Assembly (NCBI RefSeq): GCF_016623615.1
Contig: NZ_JAEHFX010000004.1
Coordinates: 248,001-312,000, forward strand
From: Adhaeribacter terrigena
GTDB taxonomy: Bacteria; Bacteroidota; Bacteroidia; Cytophagales; Hymenobacteraceae
Length of the DNA stretch: 64,000 nt
Reading direction: 5' to 3'
The first letter of the stretch is position 1. The number at the start of each line of letters is the position of its first letter. The notes beneath the pieces were generated by a model, which was not told the origin of the DNA, made no database searches, and saw only the letters and a list, made by a program, of their open reading frames with translations. A program made the position numbers and the translations under genes. This document shows positions 1-8,553 of the stretch, piece by piece.

Positions 1-1
1 T

Positions 2-895
2 CCGGTAAAGGCCAGAAAAACATTTACTGCGCTTCAAAAAATGCTATGTTTTCCAGCTGAAAAAGTGCTTTGTGATGATCTGGTAAACCTGCAGGCACGT
101 TTTGAAAATGTAGTTGCGGCGCAAAAACCTGCTTTAAATTACCAACCGAAGTTTTTCTGGTACGGCACGCAAAATCAATATCACCGCTGGTTTGGGAATT
201 TGCTGCGCAGTAACCTGGGTTACTCCAGCCGCGATATGCGCCCCGTTTCGGAAGTTATTTCCGAAGCCTTTGAGGTTACTATCTGGCTGGCCCTGGCGAC
301 TTTTGTATTGGTTGCTGTTTCGGGACCGGCAATCGCTATGGTTTTAAGCCGGAAAAGTATGCATAAGAGCCGCGGAATGGTTTTAGGTTTTCTTTACGCC
401 CTGGAAAGCGTTCCGCTATTTATCGTGGCGCTGGTTTTTCTGTCGGTAGCCGGTTATCTGGGTTGGTTTGGAAGTAATCCGGAAGAAACGGGTATGGGGC
501 TGGCAATTGCGGTGCTGGCTCTGGTAAATCTGCCATATTTTACAACCCAGGCGTTTGTGGCTTTGCAGGGCGAGCTCCGCGAAAATTACGTGCTGACGGC
601 GAAAGCCAAGGGGTTGTCTGAGAATAAAGTTCTGTTGCAGCACGCTTTCCGGAATACCCTGCTGCCGCTTATTACCTTGCTGGCCGATTTTTTTCCGGTA
701 TTGCTGGCAGGTACAGTAGTTCTGGAAATTATTTTTTCGTTGCCGGGCATGGGGCGTTTGCTGGTAAGCGCAGTGCTGGCACGCGATTACGAAATTATTG
801 CCGGCCTGGTATTGCTGACCGGTTTGCTTAAAATGCTGGCGCATTTGCTGGCCGATCTGTTTTATAACCTGGCCGATCCGCGCTTGCGAAATTAA
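2..895 (+). CDS. ABC transporter permease, DppB/OppB type, 5' end outside window
   Basis: Inner-membrane permease of the binding-protein-dependent transport family for peptides or nickel. The reading frame is open to the left edge, so the ATG at 41 is internal and the true start lies upstream. The EAA loop is clear (AKAKGLSENKV, then HAFRNTLLPLITLL), followed by LPGMGRLLVSAV and the family ending near ADPRLRN. Several hydrophobic segments follow residue 80. It lies 15 bp before a DppC-type partner, so the two probably form the heterodimeric channel. No ATPase or binding protein is in view, which is common in Bacteroidota where these genes scatter. The dispersed 30-bp element at 35-67 is translated here as KMLCFPAEKV. 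Confidence 0.9.
   Translation, partial: PVKARKTFTALQKMLCFPAEKVLCDDLVNLQARFENVVAAQKPALNYQPKFFWYGTQNQYHRWFGNLLRSNLGYSSRDMRPVSEVISEAFEVTIWLALATFVLVAVSGPAIAMVLSRKSMHKSRGMVLGFLYALESVPLFIVALVFLSVAGYLGWFGSNPEETGMGLAIAVLALVNLPYFTTQAFVALQGELRENYVLTAKAKGLSENKVLLQHAFRNTLLPLITLLADFFPVLLAGTVVLEIIFSLPGMGRLLVSAVLARDYEIIAGLVLLTGLLKMLAHLLADLFYNLADPRLRN
35..67 (+). repeat. 30-bp dispersed element, in-frame inside permease gene
   Basis: A-tract, core ATGCTATG, T-tract, spacer, then GAAAAAGTG. It is read in the K-x-L frame within the DppB-type permease. Confidence 0.7.
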
Positions 896-910
896 ACCTG
901 AACAAATAAA

Positions 911-1966
911 ATGATCTGGCAACGGCTGAAACGCGCAAGGCAACAACAATGGACTTTTAAACTGGCAGCGGTTTATTTGCTGGTTTTGCTGGTTTGTATG
1001 CTGTTTGCGCCGTTTTTATCAGCCGGTTTCCACCCCAATTTCCTCGATCTGTCTCAAACCTACCAGGCGCCTTTTTTCTTTCAGGCCCATTGGCTCGGTA
1101 CCGATCAGCTGGGCCGTGATGTGTGGGCCAATTTGCTGTACGGCTGCCGCACCGCTTTTCTGGTAGCAGTTCCGGTAATGTTGCTGGCCCTGGTTGCAGG
1201 CACTGGTTTGGGAATGGCAGCGGCGTGGTTTGGCAATAAACTTTTGCATTTCAGGCGAGCTGCTGCGGTTAGTTTGGGTTTGTGGCTTTTTGCGGTTTGG
1301 TTCTACGGGTTTTACCGCGCAGATTTTTCTTCAGAATTAGATCAGAATGCTGCCGGCTTGCTGCGTGTCGGTTGGCTGGCTGTTCTTTCAGCGGTTGCAA
1401 TCGTTTTAAACCGGCTGCTGAAAACGCTACCCTTTCTGGCCAAAAAAGTACCTTTGCCGCTCGATGAGCTGCTTTTGAAAACCATGGAAGTACTGGCATC
1501 GGTGCCCCGGTTAATATTGGTGTTGAGTTTTGCGGCCTTGCTTTCGCCGGGAATCGGGAACGTGGTTTTGCTGCTGCTGCTTACGTATTGGATTGGCCCG
1601 GCCCGGTTAGCGCGTGCCGAAACCCTGAAAATGAAACAGTTGCCTTATATAGAAGCGGCGCAGGCAAGTGGTTTGCCCGTTTGGCGAATTTTGAGTCGGC
1701 ACGTTTTGCCCAATGCCGCCGCGCCCTTGGTTACGGCTTTTTGTTTCGGTCTAAGCGGACTTTTAGGCCTGGAAGCAACCTTGTCTTTTCTCGGAATTGG
1801 TTTGCCGCCCGAAACGCCCAGTTTGGGCCGGATGCTGGCCGGCGCCCGTCTGAATACCGATGCCTGGTGGTTGGTTTTATTTCCGGCTTTGCTTTTGTGC
1901 CTTACCATTTTAGCCATTCAAACCATCGGGCAGGCCTTCAGAAAGGCGCTGGAAGTTGAAAAGTAA
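911..1966 (+). CDS. ABC transporter permease, DppC/OppC type
   Basis: Second permease of a peptide/nickel-type ABC importer, 351 residues. An N-terminal membrane segment is followed by the typical HWLGTDQLGRDVWANLLYG stretch near residue 60, and the EAA loop reads EAAQASGLPVWRILSRHVLPNAAAPLV near residue 245. The C-terminal GLEATLSFLGIGLPPETPSLGRML stretch is also typical of DppC. It is longer than the usual 280-300 residues because of an extra hydrophobic section around residues 115-190. A copy of the 30-bp element at 1421-1449 sits in that section, read as KTLPFLAKKV. It is cotranscribed with the upstream DppB-like gene. The substrate cannot be told from the permeases alone. Confidence 0.9.
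   Translation: MIWQRLKRARQQQWTFKLAAVYLLVLLVCMLFAPFLSAGFHPNFLDLSQTYQAPFFFQAHWLGTDQLGRDVWANLLYGCRTAFLVAVPVMLLALVAGTGLGMAAAWFGNKLLHFRRAAAVSLGLWLFAVWFYGFYRADFSSELDQNAAGLLRVGWLAVLSAVAIVLNRLLKTLPFLAKKVPLPLDELLLKTMEVLASVPRLILVLSFAALLSPGIGNVVLLLLLTYWIGPARLARAETLKMKQLPYIEAAQASGLPVWRILSRHVLPNAAAPLVTAFCFGLSGLLGLEATLSFLGIGLPPETPSLGRMLAGARLNTDAWWLVLFPALLLCLTILAIQTIGQAFRKALEVEK
1421..1449 (+). repeat. 30-bp dispersed element, in-frame inside DppC-type permease
   Basis: AAAACGCTACCCTTT, then a spacer and AAAAAAGT. The core ends in C instead of T or G. Translated as KTLPFLAKKV within an insertion relative to shorter DppC proteins. Confidence 0.65.
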
Positions 1967-2086
1967 GATGTGTTAGTGTTGCATTTGCTTGCTTTTTAAG
2001 GATGTTTTTAATTCGATTCGAAAAGCTTTTGACTTATTTTTATAGTATAAAAATTTGATATTCAGATAGTTAATAATTTAATATGT

Positions 2087-2116
2087 AATTTTGTTTGCTG
2101 AAAGCATAGCGTTTTT
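2087..2116 (-). repeat. 30-bp dispersed element, intergenic
   Basis: Reverse-strand AAAAACGCTATGCTTT with a weak distal A-tract, in the AT-rich spacer after the permease operon. Confidence 0.65.
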
Positions 2117-2254
2117 AGCTGAAAATTTGCTGTTACGTTGATAGTGGCATTGTCCTGTTTTTTTGAAAATTGCGGAGTTAATATTGTAGCATTATTGAAG
2201 TGTATTCCACCACCACGATATATAAAATTAGATTCTCACCCAAATTTTACCAAA

Positions 2255-2488
2255 ATGGAAAGCGTAGTAAGCCAGAGTCCGAATTTTCTGAAAATGTTGT
2301 TCGGGGGCGTTAACAAAACCGCTGTAACCGAATCAAAAACGGTAGTTTCCACCATCGACGGCGATATTATTAGCCAGCGAGCGATGGACGCCGCTGTGAG
2401 AAACGGCAAGGGCGTGATGATAGGAGGTTTTTTTGTCGGCTCAACGCACAATTCCGACATAGACTTTGGATACACGCTTTCAATCTGA
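2255..2488 (+). CDS. hypothetical protein, 77 aa
   Basis: Not recognised. The frame is open from 2138, but the ATG at 2255 is preferred because the upstream part is Cys-rich, unlike the rest, and lies in AT-rich spacer. The product MESVVSQSPNFLKMLFGG... has no clear signal peptide or membrane helix and ends in FGYTLSI. A front-half match to the 30-bp element core (AAAACGGTAG near 2336) lies inside. A strong bidirectional terminator follows at 2539. It stands alone between a permease pair and a convergent T9SS gene. It could be a genuine small orphan protein; coding is supported only by frame length, position and the terminator. Confidence 0.45.
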   Translation: MESVVSQSPNFLKMLFGGVNKTAVTESKTVVSTIDGDIISQRAMDAAVRNGKGVMIGGFFVGSTHNSDIDFGYTLSI

Positions 2489-2538
2489 TGTAGCAATAAT
2501 TTTAATATCTCACCCTTTAAAATTGTTACCTTTCTGCG

Positions 2539-2574
2539 AAAAAAAAGCCCCCGGAAATCTCCGGGGGCTTTTTT
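2539..2574. terminator. bidirectional rho-independent terminator
   Basis: Perfect GC stem AGCCCCCGGA / TCCGGGGGCT flanked by an A-run on the left and a T-run on the right. It lies between convergent genes ending at 2488 (+) and 2586 (-). Confidence 0.9.
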
Positions 2575-2585
2575 GCTGCTGTTAA

Positions 2586-2972
2586 TTATTTCAGCACAAT
2601 TTTTCGGATCTCACTATAATCCTCTGCATCGAGCTTAATGTAGTATAAGCCATTGGCCTGCTTGCTCAGGTCAATGCTTTTGTTTACGCGGCCATCTACC
2701 GTAGGCAATATTTCCTGGTACACCACTGTGCCAATTACGTTTACCACCGAAAGGGTAGTCCGTTTACCGTTAAAGCCCGTAAGCGATAAATTCACAATGC
2801 CGGTACTGGGATTCGGGTACACGGTCAGGTTTTTATCATCACCTTCCTGCACCCGGCCCACCTCAATACTTCTTTTAAGCTTCGTGGCGGCCGGCGGCTC
2901 CATGGGTTTTACCTGGGCCCAACCGTGGCTGATAAGCAAAAAAGATAACAAAACGAGTAAGTTTTTTTTCAT
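2586..2972 (-). CDS. very small T9SS type A sorting-domain protein, 128 aa
   Basis: Signal peptide at residues 1-19 (MKKNLLVLLSFLLISHGWAQ), a linker of about 30 residues rich in Pro, Lys and Glu, then a complete type A T9SS C-terminal domain from about residue 48: LTVYPNPSTGIVNLSL, the core VNVIGTVVYQ, and the final GLYYIKL...IRKIVLK. Such domains normally ride on large secreted enzymes or adhesins, so a protein that is almost only signal peptide plus sorting domain is unusual. It is expected to pass the outer membrane through PorV/SprA-type machinery and be anchored or released after C-terminal cleavage. Whether the 30-residue linker is functional cargo is unknown. Confidence 0.85.
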   Translation of the reverse strand: MKKNLLVLLSFLLISHGWAQVKPMEPPAATKLKRSIEVGRVQEGDDKNLTVYPNPSTGIVNLSLTGFNGKRTTLSVVNVIGTVVYQEILPTVDGRVNKSIDLSKQANGLYYIKLDAEDYSEIRKIVLK

Positions 2973-3132
2973 AGATAATAAATTAATAGATTGGTATAAA
3001 TTGGTTTAACATTATAGTTAACGGGCTTTCAGGTTTGTGGTTATTGGATTCTGAGTGGTTTCTGCTGGTTTATGGGTATTATGGCGTTAAGTTAATTGCA
3101 CTTAAAGAAGATAGCTGAAAAGCGCAGAATAT

Positions 3133-4242
3133 ATGGAGCAGGTAATCGTTATCGGGGGCGGACTGGCAGGGTTGAGCAGCGCTATGCTGCTGGCCCGGGC
3201 CGGAATTGGCGTTACGCTCATCGAGAAGAAAAATTACCCTTTTCACCGGGTTTGCGGCGAATACATTTCCAACGAAGTGCTGCCTTTTTTAGAAACCCTG
3301 GGTGTTGATTTAAACGCCTTAAACCCCGCCCGGATAAACCATTTCCAGCTTACTTCGCCATCGGGAAAAATGCTGCAGGCACCGCTCGATCTGGGTGGTT
3401 TTGGGATCAGCCGTTTTGTTTTAGATCATTATTTATACCAGCTGGCATTGCAACTGGGCGTGAAATTCAGACTGCAAACTACTGCCGAATCGGTAGTTTT
3501 TTCCGGAGATAAATTTACGGTTACGCTTTCCGACGGCACGGTTTTGCAAAGCGAAGTCGTTGCCGGAACCTTTGGAAAGCGCAGCAATTTAGACCGGCAA
3601 CTCAATCGTTCCTTTTTCACGGCGCGCTCCCCTTTTCTGGCCGTAAAATATCACCTCAAAACCGATCTTCCCAAAAACGTAATTGCGCTCCATAATTTCG
3701 AGAATGGGTACGCCGGTATTTCTGCCATAGAAAACGACCGGTATTGTTTCTGCTATTTAACCACCCGCCAAAACCTGAAAACGCATAAAACGGTAGCTAA
3801 AATGGAGGAAAAAGTGCTGTGCCAAAACCCGCATCTGCAAAAGATCTTCCGCGAAAGCAAATTTCTGTACGCGCAGCCTGAAGTGATAAACGAAATTTCT
3901 TTCGCCCCGAAAACTGCTGTTGCTGATCATGTGCTCTGCGCCGGTGATGCCGCCGGGCTCATTACGCCGCTTTGTGGTAACGGCATGGCCATGGCTTTTC
4001 ATGCCGGCAAAATTCTGGCCGAAGAAATTGCCGCTTATTTTCAGCACCGCAACCGCGCTCTTTTGGAAACCCGCTACACCATCGCCTGGCAAAATCAATT
4101 CAGTGCCCGTTTGCGCGTTGGCCGTGCCGTACAGCAGGTTTTCGGCAAGAAAATACTCTCCGAAATGGCCGTTAGCGCCTTGCAGAAAATGCCCTTCGCC
4201 GTGCAGTTCATCATGAAAAACACCCACGGAAAACCGTTTTGA
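3133..4242 (+). CDS. FAD-dependent oxidoreductase, geranylgeranyl-reductase/halogenase-like
   Basis: Flavoprotein monooxygenase/reductase fold, 369 residues. The N-terminal Rossmann motif GGGLAGLSSAMLLARAG is followed by the acidic end of strand 2 (LIEKK) and by FHRVCGEYIS near residue 38, typical of the geranylgeranyl reductase-like group. The second FAD motif CAGDAAGLITPLCGNGMAMA lies near residue 275. It is the first gene of a three-gene set with a type III polyketide synthase and a methyltransferase, so it probably oxidises, hydroxylates or reduces the polyketide (inference). A 30-bp element copy at 3787-3815 encodes KTVAKMEEKV. An 8-unit heptanucleotide array follows the stop within 3 bp. 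Confidence 0.85.
   Translation: MEQVIVIGGGLAGLSSAMLLARAGIGVTLIEKKNYPFHRVCGEYISNEVLPFLETLGVDLNALNPARINHFQLTSPSGKMLQAPLDLGGFGISRFVLDHYLYQLALQLGVKFRLQTTAESVVFSGDKFTVTLSDGTVLQSEVVAGTFGKRSNLDRQLNRSFFTARSPFLAVKYHLKTDLPKNVIALHNFENGYAGISAIENDRYCFCYLTTRQNLKTHKTVAKMEEKVLCQNPHLQKIFRESKFLYAQPEVINEISFAPKTAVADHVLCAGDAAGLITPLCGNGMAMAFHAGKILAEEIAAYFQHRNRALLETRYTIAWQNQFSARLRVGRAVQQVFGKKILSEMAVSALQKMPFAVQFIMKNTHGKPF
3787..3815 (+). repeat. 30-bp dispersed element inside FAD oxidoreductase gene
   Basis: AAAACGGTAGCTAAAA, a 5-nt spacer, then GAAAAAGTG. Translated KTVAKMEEKV, in the same frame as other coding copies. Confidence 0.7.
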
Positions 4243-4244
4243 GT

Positions 4245-4300
4245 TTCGTTATTCGTTATTCGTTGTTCGTTGTTCGTTGTTCGTTGTTCGTTGTTCGTTC
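4245..4300 (+). repeat. tandem heptanucleotide array, 8 units of TTCGTTR
   Basis: Two TTCGTTA units, five TTCGTTG units and a final TTCGTTC, perfectly in register. It starts 3 bp after the oxidoreductase stop and ends about 175 bp before the polyketide synthase start. It does not interrupt a reading frame, so any effect of copy number would be on transcript structure or spacing. Confidence 0.95.
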
Positions 4301-4371
4301 AATTTTTGGGCATTCAAGTTACGAAGAAATCTAAAACGGGTTTTTTAAACACTAATCATTAACCATTACTT

Positions 4372-4403
4372 AAAAAACGCTAGGTTTTCGGGCTTAAAAA
4401 GTG
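4372..4403 (+). repeat. 30-bp dispersed element upstream of polyketide synthase
   Basis: AAAAAACGCTAGGTTTT, a 6-7 nt spacer, then AAAAAGTG: a near-consensus copy 70 bp before the polyketide synthase start. Confidence 0.8.
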
Positions 4404-4475
4404 TTGTTTAAAAATATCTTTTAGAAAACGGCCGGGGCTAAAACAAAAAGCCGCCGAATTACTTATAAGACTTCG

Positions 4476-5591
4476 ATGAAGAGCTATATCTGTGCCATCG
4501 GCACTGCCAATCCCGCGCATAAAATTCCGCAAATGCAGATCGCCGGTTTCATGGCCGGTGCGCTGCAGTTCGATGCTGCCAATACCCGCAAACTGAACGC
4601 ACTTTACCGTATTTCCGGCATCGAAAGCCGCTATACGGTGCTGGAAGATTACAGCCGCGCCAACGGCGATTTTGAATTTTTCCCCAATACCGCCGGCCTC
4701 GAACCTTTTCCGCTGGTAAGCCAGCGCATGCAGGCCTATCGCCAGCACGCCTTACCGCTTTCGCTGGAAGCCGTGCGCAATTGTTTCGAGCAGGTAGATG
4801 CATCTGATCCGCGCCAGAAAGTTACGCACCTGATTACCGTGAGCTGCACCGGGATGTATGCGCCCGGCCTGGATATTGAACTCGTAGAAGCGCTGGAATT
4901 ACCTTCCCACACCGAACGGACATCCGTGAATTTTATGGGTTGCTACGCTGCTTTCAACGCGTTAAAACTCGCCGATAATATCTGCAAAGCCAACGCCGAA
5001 GCCAACGTTTTAGTGGTTTGTACCGAACTTTGCACGCTGCACTTTCAGAAATCCGTGGAACACGATCACCTGGTTTCCAATGCCTTGTTCGGCGATGGCG
5101 CGGCGGCGGTTTGGCTGAGTAGCAAGCCCCAATCCGGTTTTAACCTAGCGTTCGAAGCCTTTCATTGCGAGCTGGTGCCTTCGGGGAAAAAAGACATGGC
5201 CTGGCACATCGGCGATTTCGGGTTTGAGATGACGCTTTCGGCCTACATTCCGGAGCTCATAAAAAAAGGCATCAAACAATTTGCGGAGCGTATTCTGGAT
5301 AAGCTGGCTTTGAAACCCGAAGCCATTAACTGGTTTGCCATTCACCCCGGCGGCCGCAAAATTCTGGAAGCCATTGAACAGGAACTCGGTATTACCAAAG
5401 AAGACAACCGTTTTGCCTACCAGGTTTTGCGCGAATTCGGCAACATGAGTTCGGTAACGGTATTGTTTGTGCTGCAAAAACTCCTGGCCGAACTGAAGCC
5501 CGAAAACGACGGCGAACACGTACTCAGTTTTGCTTTCGGCCCCGGCCTGACCATGGAAGCCATGCTGTTAAAGATCTGCCATGTTCGGTAA
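4476..5591 (+). CDS. type III polyketide synthase (chalcone/stilbene synthase family)
   Basis: Homodimeric ketosynthase that extends an acyl-CoA starter with malonyl-CoA without an acyl carrier protein; 371 residues, normal for the family. The catalytic triad is intact: Cys156 in NFMGCYAAFNALKLA, His290 in WFAIHPGGRKILE and Asn323 in REFGNMSSVTVLF. VSCTGMYAPGLDIEL and the C-terminal FGPGLTMEAMLL are also family-typical. The methyltransferase gene overlaps its 3' end by 11 bp and a FAD oxidoreductase lies upstream, so a methylated, redox-tailored alkylpyrone, alkylresorcinol or similar product is likely. The product cannot be read from sequence. The arrangement recalls Bacillus bpsA-bpsB, where a type III PKS is paired with a methyltransferase. 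Confidence 0.93.
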   Translation: MKSYICAIGTANPAHKIPQMQIAGFMAGALQFDAANTRKLNALYRISGIESRYTVLEDYSRANGDFEFFPNTAGLEPFPLVSQRMQAYRQHALPLSLEAVRNCFEQVDASDPRQKVTHLITVSCTGMYAPGLDIELVEALELPSHTERTSVNFMGCYAAFNALKLADNICKANAEANVLVVCTELCTLHFQKSVEHDHLVSNALFGDGAAAVWLSSKPQSGFNLAFEAFHCELVPSGKKDMAWHIGDFGFEMTLSAYIPELIKKGIKQFAERILDKLALKPEAINWFAIHPGGRKILEAIEQELGITKEDNRFAYQVLREFGNMSSVTVLFVLQKLLAELKPENDGEHVLSFAFGPGLTMEAMLLKICHVR

Positions 5592-6285
5592 ACGAAGCGA
5601 AGCCCTGGAGTTGATGGACGATCTGCAGCTGAGCAACGAAGCCCTGCGCCAAAACCTTGACGAACTCGAAACTATCAATACCTGGCTGGGCGGCTATAAC
5701 GTAGTTTTAAAAACGCTATTGTTTCTGCAGCCAAAACTCGCGCAATTGCCCCGGCCTGTAACCGTTGCTGACCTGGGCTGCGGCGGCGGCGATACGTTGC
5801 GGCAAATGACCCGATGGTTCAGGAAGCAAAACCTGAAAGCTAGTTTAACCGGCATCGATGCCAACAACTTCATGCTGGAATATGCCGCACCCAAGGCACA
5901 ACATTTTCCCGAAATTACCTTTCAGCAACACGATATTTTTTCCGAAGCCTTTAAGCAGCAGCGCTACGATGTGTTGGTGTGCAGTTTATTCTGTCATCAT
6001 TTTTCGGATGAACAATTGGTGGAGCTTTTAAAACAAATTTACGCGCAGGCTAACGTAGCTGTAATCATCAACGATCTGCACCGCCACCCGCTGGCCTACT
6101 ACAGCATTAAAGGCCTTACGCAAGTTTTTTCGAAATCTTATTTAGTGAAGAACGACGCGCCGCTTTCGGTTTTAAGGGCTTTCCGACGGAAGGAATTGGA
6201 AGCTATTCTGGCTGTTGCGGGTATTGCCAATTACCGCCTGAAATGGCAGTGGGCGTTTCGCTGGCAATTGGTTTTGTTGAAGTGA
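5581..6285 (+). CDS. class I SAM-dependent methyltransferase, PKS-associated
   Basis: Rossmann-fold methyltransferase of 234 residues. The SAM motif I is VADLGCGGGDTLRQM near residues 60-74, followed by the acidic LTGIDANNFMLEYA and the motif IV-like YDVLVCSLFCHHFSDEQLVELLK. It starts inside the polyketide synthase gene (11-bp overlap), so translation is probably coupled and the substrate is probably the polyketide or its oxidised form. In Bacteroidota methyltransferases of this type commonly sit beside type III PKS genes. A 30-bp element copy at 5709-5738 encodes KTLLFLQPKL in the N-terminal helical part. Confidence 0.88.
   Translation: MFGKRSEALELMDDLQLSNEALRQNLDELETINTWLGGYNVVLKTLLFLQPKLAQLPRPVTVADLGCGGGDTLRQMTRWFRKQNLKASLTGIDANNFMLEYAAPKAQHFPEITFQQHDIFSEAFKQQRYDVLVCSLFCHHFSDEQLVELLKQIYAQANVAVIINDLHRHPLAYYSIKGLTQVFSKSYLVKNDAPLSVLRAFRRKELEAILAVAGIANYRLKWQWAFRWQLVLLK
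5709..5738 (+). repeat. 30-bp dispersed element inside methyltransferase gene
   Basis: AAAAACGCTATTGTTT, a spacer, then CCAAAACTC. Translated KTLLFLQPKL. Confidence 0.65.
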
Positions 6286-7084
6286 TTTTTTTATCATCCT
6301 GCGTGTCCCGAAGTATTTCGGGGAGTGATAGGGAAGGATCTTGTCAATAAATAGTAGTTTTTCTGCTACAAAGGATAGCGTTTTCGATTATTCCGCCTCT
6401 TTTCGTCATTACCACTTTTCTTTGTGATTTCGAGGATAGGAGGGGTGTATTTAGGCTAATAAGAAAGTTTGCTATTGAGTTTTTATACTTGAAAGGATAG
6501 CGTTTTTATAGCAAGCTTTCGTTCTTAACTAATTCCCTTTTGCTTTCAATCAAGCTTTTTCCCTCAAGCCGGGCGGCTTCGTTTCTGCGTTCGCGGCTGC
6601 AACCCTTCCTGCCCTTGCGGGCTGCCTCGTTCCTCGGCACCGGAAGTCTTGGAGGCCGCTCTCACAGAAACTGGTGTCATTCTCCTTTGTAGCTGGCTTT
6701 CTTTTTAGTTTAGTTTTCTGGATAACGTGATTTTCAAGGTACGCTGCGCTGGCGATATCGTGTAGGGATAAAGTGAAAGAGTACGCATAAGTGGTGTCTC
6801 TACAGATAAATCTTAATTCGTGATTCTGATAATTCTCAAAATTCAGTAAATTCTGATTCAGAAAAATAATCCTTTAATCCCCTAATCTGATAAATCCCAA
6901 TTCAGACAAATAATCCTGTCTATTATTTCAATCTCTTAAAATCGTGTTCAAATTCTTACCGTCTGCTTTAGCTGGCGGTTATAAGCGATTGCGGATCAAA
7001 GCCCGCCCCTGAATTAGGGGAGGGTTATGTGGGGGATTTTTGATCCTGAAAATCCTGATCCGGAATCAGCCATTTCCTGTTTCA
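6286..7084. other. gene-free region made of dispersed repeats
   Basis: No convincing reading frame. It holds composite repeat copy A (about 6356-6985, reverse orientation), with two 30-bp element copies at 6356-6384 and 6478-6507. A palindromic CCCCTGAATTAGGGG module lies at about 7005-7025. A hairpin with CCCGAAGTATTTCGGG at about 6306-6322 could terminate the PKS operon. Confidence 0.8.
6356..6985 (-). repeat. composite dispersed repeat, copy A
   Basis: Read on the minus strand it contains, in order: an AGCTAAAGCAGACGG module (near 6965), a GAATCAGAATTTA module, a roughly 205-bp module (6553-6758) starting ATATCGCCAGCGCAGCGTA and ending CCGCCCGGCTTGAGGG, and then two 30-bp elements about 90 bp apart. 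The same modules recur in the same order at 17865-18560, and in part at 33541-34085. No reading frame is conserved among the copies, so it is either a degenerate mobile element or a non-coding RNA or DNA structure family. Confidence 0.75.
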
Positions 7085-8539
7085 TTACTTTCTTTCATAC
7101 AAGATCATTTTCACCTGCCCGCTTTTCCAGCTTTTCACAACCTGCCATTGCGTCTGCAGATCCGAAAGTTCCTCATCGGAAAAGCCGTTGAAAATATTGG
7201 AATAGAGCACCAATTTGTCGGTTTTCAGATCTTTAGGCTTGAAATGACGGATATCGTTATTCAGGTTGGTAATACTTAAAGGTGCCAGGTTAGGGTAATC
7301 GCTGCCTACGGTTTCTAAAGGAATATTTTTTTCGTCCAGAAAAGCGATGGCTTCCCGGCGCAGTTCGAAATAAGGGGTGTGCGCGAGGGTAGCATCCCAG
7401 CCTTTGGCCACGGAATCGGGGTAGATCCAGAAATGGCCCGTCAATAAACCCGGCAGCATAAATCCGTAGGTGATCTTTCGGAATAACCGGTTAGGAATGT
7501 GCGCTAATAAATAGCAGACCAGCAAAGCCAATAGCAGAAAAACGACCAGGTAATAGCGGTGCCCGATCGGGTTGGTGAAAGGCAGAAAAACCAGGCTGAA
7601 TAAAAAAAACGGTATGGTAACGAGGGTAAAAAGTCTATATGTTTCCGGTGGAAATTGCAGGCGTTTGCGGAAGTAGTAAAGCAGCGTTACCAGGAAACCG
7701 AAACCAATAAACAAGCGGCCAAAATCGAATAGCCGCCAGGTAATTAAAGCTGCGTTGCGGATCATACCTTTCAGGCCGGCAAATTGCGACAAGGTGCCCC
7801 ACTCCGAATCGGGATTGTAGCCGATCCAGCCGAAGTGCCGGAAATGCAGGATCTGCCAAAAAATTACGAGTAAACCGGCCGGTGCGTAAGTCAGAAACAG
7901 CGTAGTAAAATGCTTTAAAGTGCGGGTTTCCTTCTTTTCAAACCAGAACAAGCCGGCATCGGTCAGGAAAAGCGCGAACGCGGCAATGGTGCCCCGCGGA
8001 CTGAGCAAACCCAGGAAAATAAGGCTGAAGATCAAAAGCAAGCGGCGTTTTTCCAGGATCTTATTCAGGCTGAAAAGGTAGAGGAAAACCAGCAACACAT
8101 CGGGCGCTACCTGGGTGCACTGGGCTAAAAGGGTAGGGTCGGCAAGTAAAAGCAAAGCGGCCCAGGCGGCAGGATTTTCGGCCAGAAACTTCCGGCATAA
8201 CTTTAAAACCTGCTGCACAATGCCCAGCGCAAATGGCAGAATAAGCAAATGGCTTACCACCAAACTTTTTCCGAAGATCTTCCAGCCCAAAGCCATGTAC
8301 ATGCCAAAGAGCGGCGGATAACCGGCTATGTTTTCGGGCACAAAAAGCGTACTGAAATTGGTGCTGAAATACCAGTTCCCGTAGCGCGAAGCCAGTAAAA
8401 TGCTGTCCCAGAAAAACCCGTTGTTTATGGATAAAATTACCAGCAGCGCATAGCCAAAATATAGGAATCCCGGCAAAGTCCGCGCCGCCCAATGTTGGCT
8501 TTTTTCGGCAGAAACGGGCTTGTGAATGATAGCAGGCAT
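7085..8539 (-). CDS. integral membrane glycosyltransferase-like protein (GT-C, ArnT/PMT type)
   Basis: Polytopic inner-membrane protein, 484 residues with about ten hydrophobic segments and a soluble C-terminal tail of about 100 residues. The first extracytoplasmic loop carries an Asp (NNGFFWDSILLASRYG), and ENIAGYPPLFGMYMALGWKIFG matches the PMT_2/ArnT pattern in which polyprenyl-phosphate sugars are transferred to lipid, glycan or protein. The acceptor and sugar are unknown. It is monocistronic, flanked by repeats on its 3' side and by a divergent outer-membrane protein gene on its 5' side. A 30-bp element copy (8554-8583) lies 14 bp upstream of the start codon. Confidence 0.75.
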   Translation of the reverse strand: MPAIIHKPVSAEKSQHWAARTLPGFLYFGYALLVILSINNGFFWDSILLASRYGNWYFSTNFSTLFVPENIAGYPPLFGMYMALGWKIFGKSLVVSHLLILPFALGIVQQVLKLCRKFLAENPAAWAALLLLADPTLLAQCTQVAPDVLLVFLYLFSLNKILEKRRLLLIFSLIFLGLLSPRGTIAAFALFLTDAGLFWFEKKETRTLKHFTTLFLTYAPAGLLVIFWQILHFRHFGWIGYNPDSEWGTLSQFAGLKGMIRNAALITWRLFDFGRLFIGFGFLVTLLYYFRKRLQFPPETYRLFTLVTIPFFLFSLVFLPFTNPIGHRYYLVVFLLLALLVCYLLAHIPNRLFRKITYGFMLPGLLTGHFWIYPDSVAKGWDATLAHTPYFELRREAIAFLDEKNIPLETVGSDYPNLAPLSITNLNNDIRHFKPKDLKTDKLVLYSNIFNGFSDEELSDLQTQWQVVKSWKSGQVKMILYERK

Positions 8540-8553
8540 GGCATTATTTTAAT

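Noticed and set aside
41-43. ATG at 41 as the start of the first permease
   Set aside because: The frame is open upstream to the window edge, and this ATG is part of a dispersed 30-bp element.
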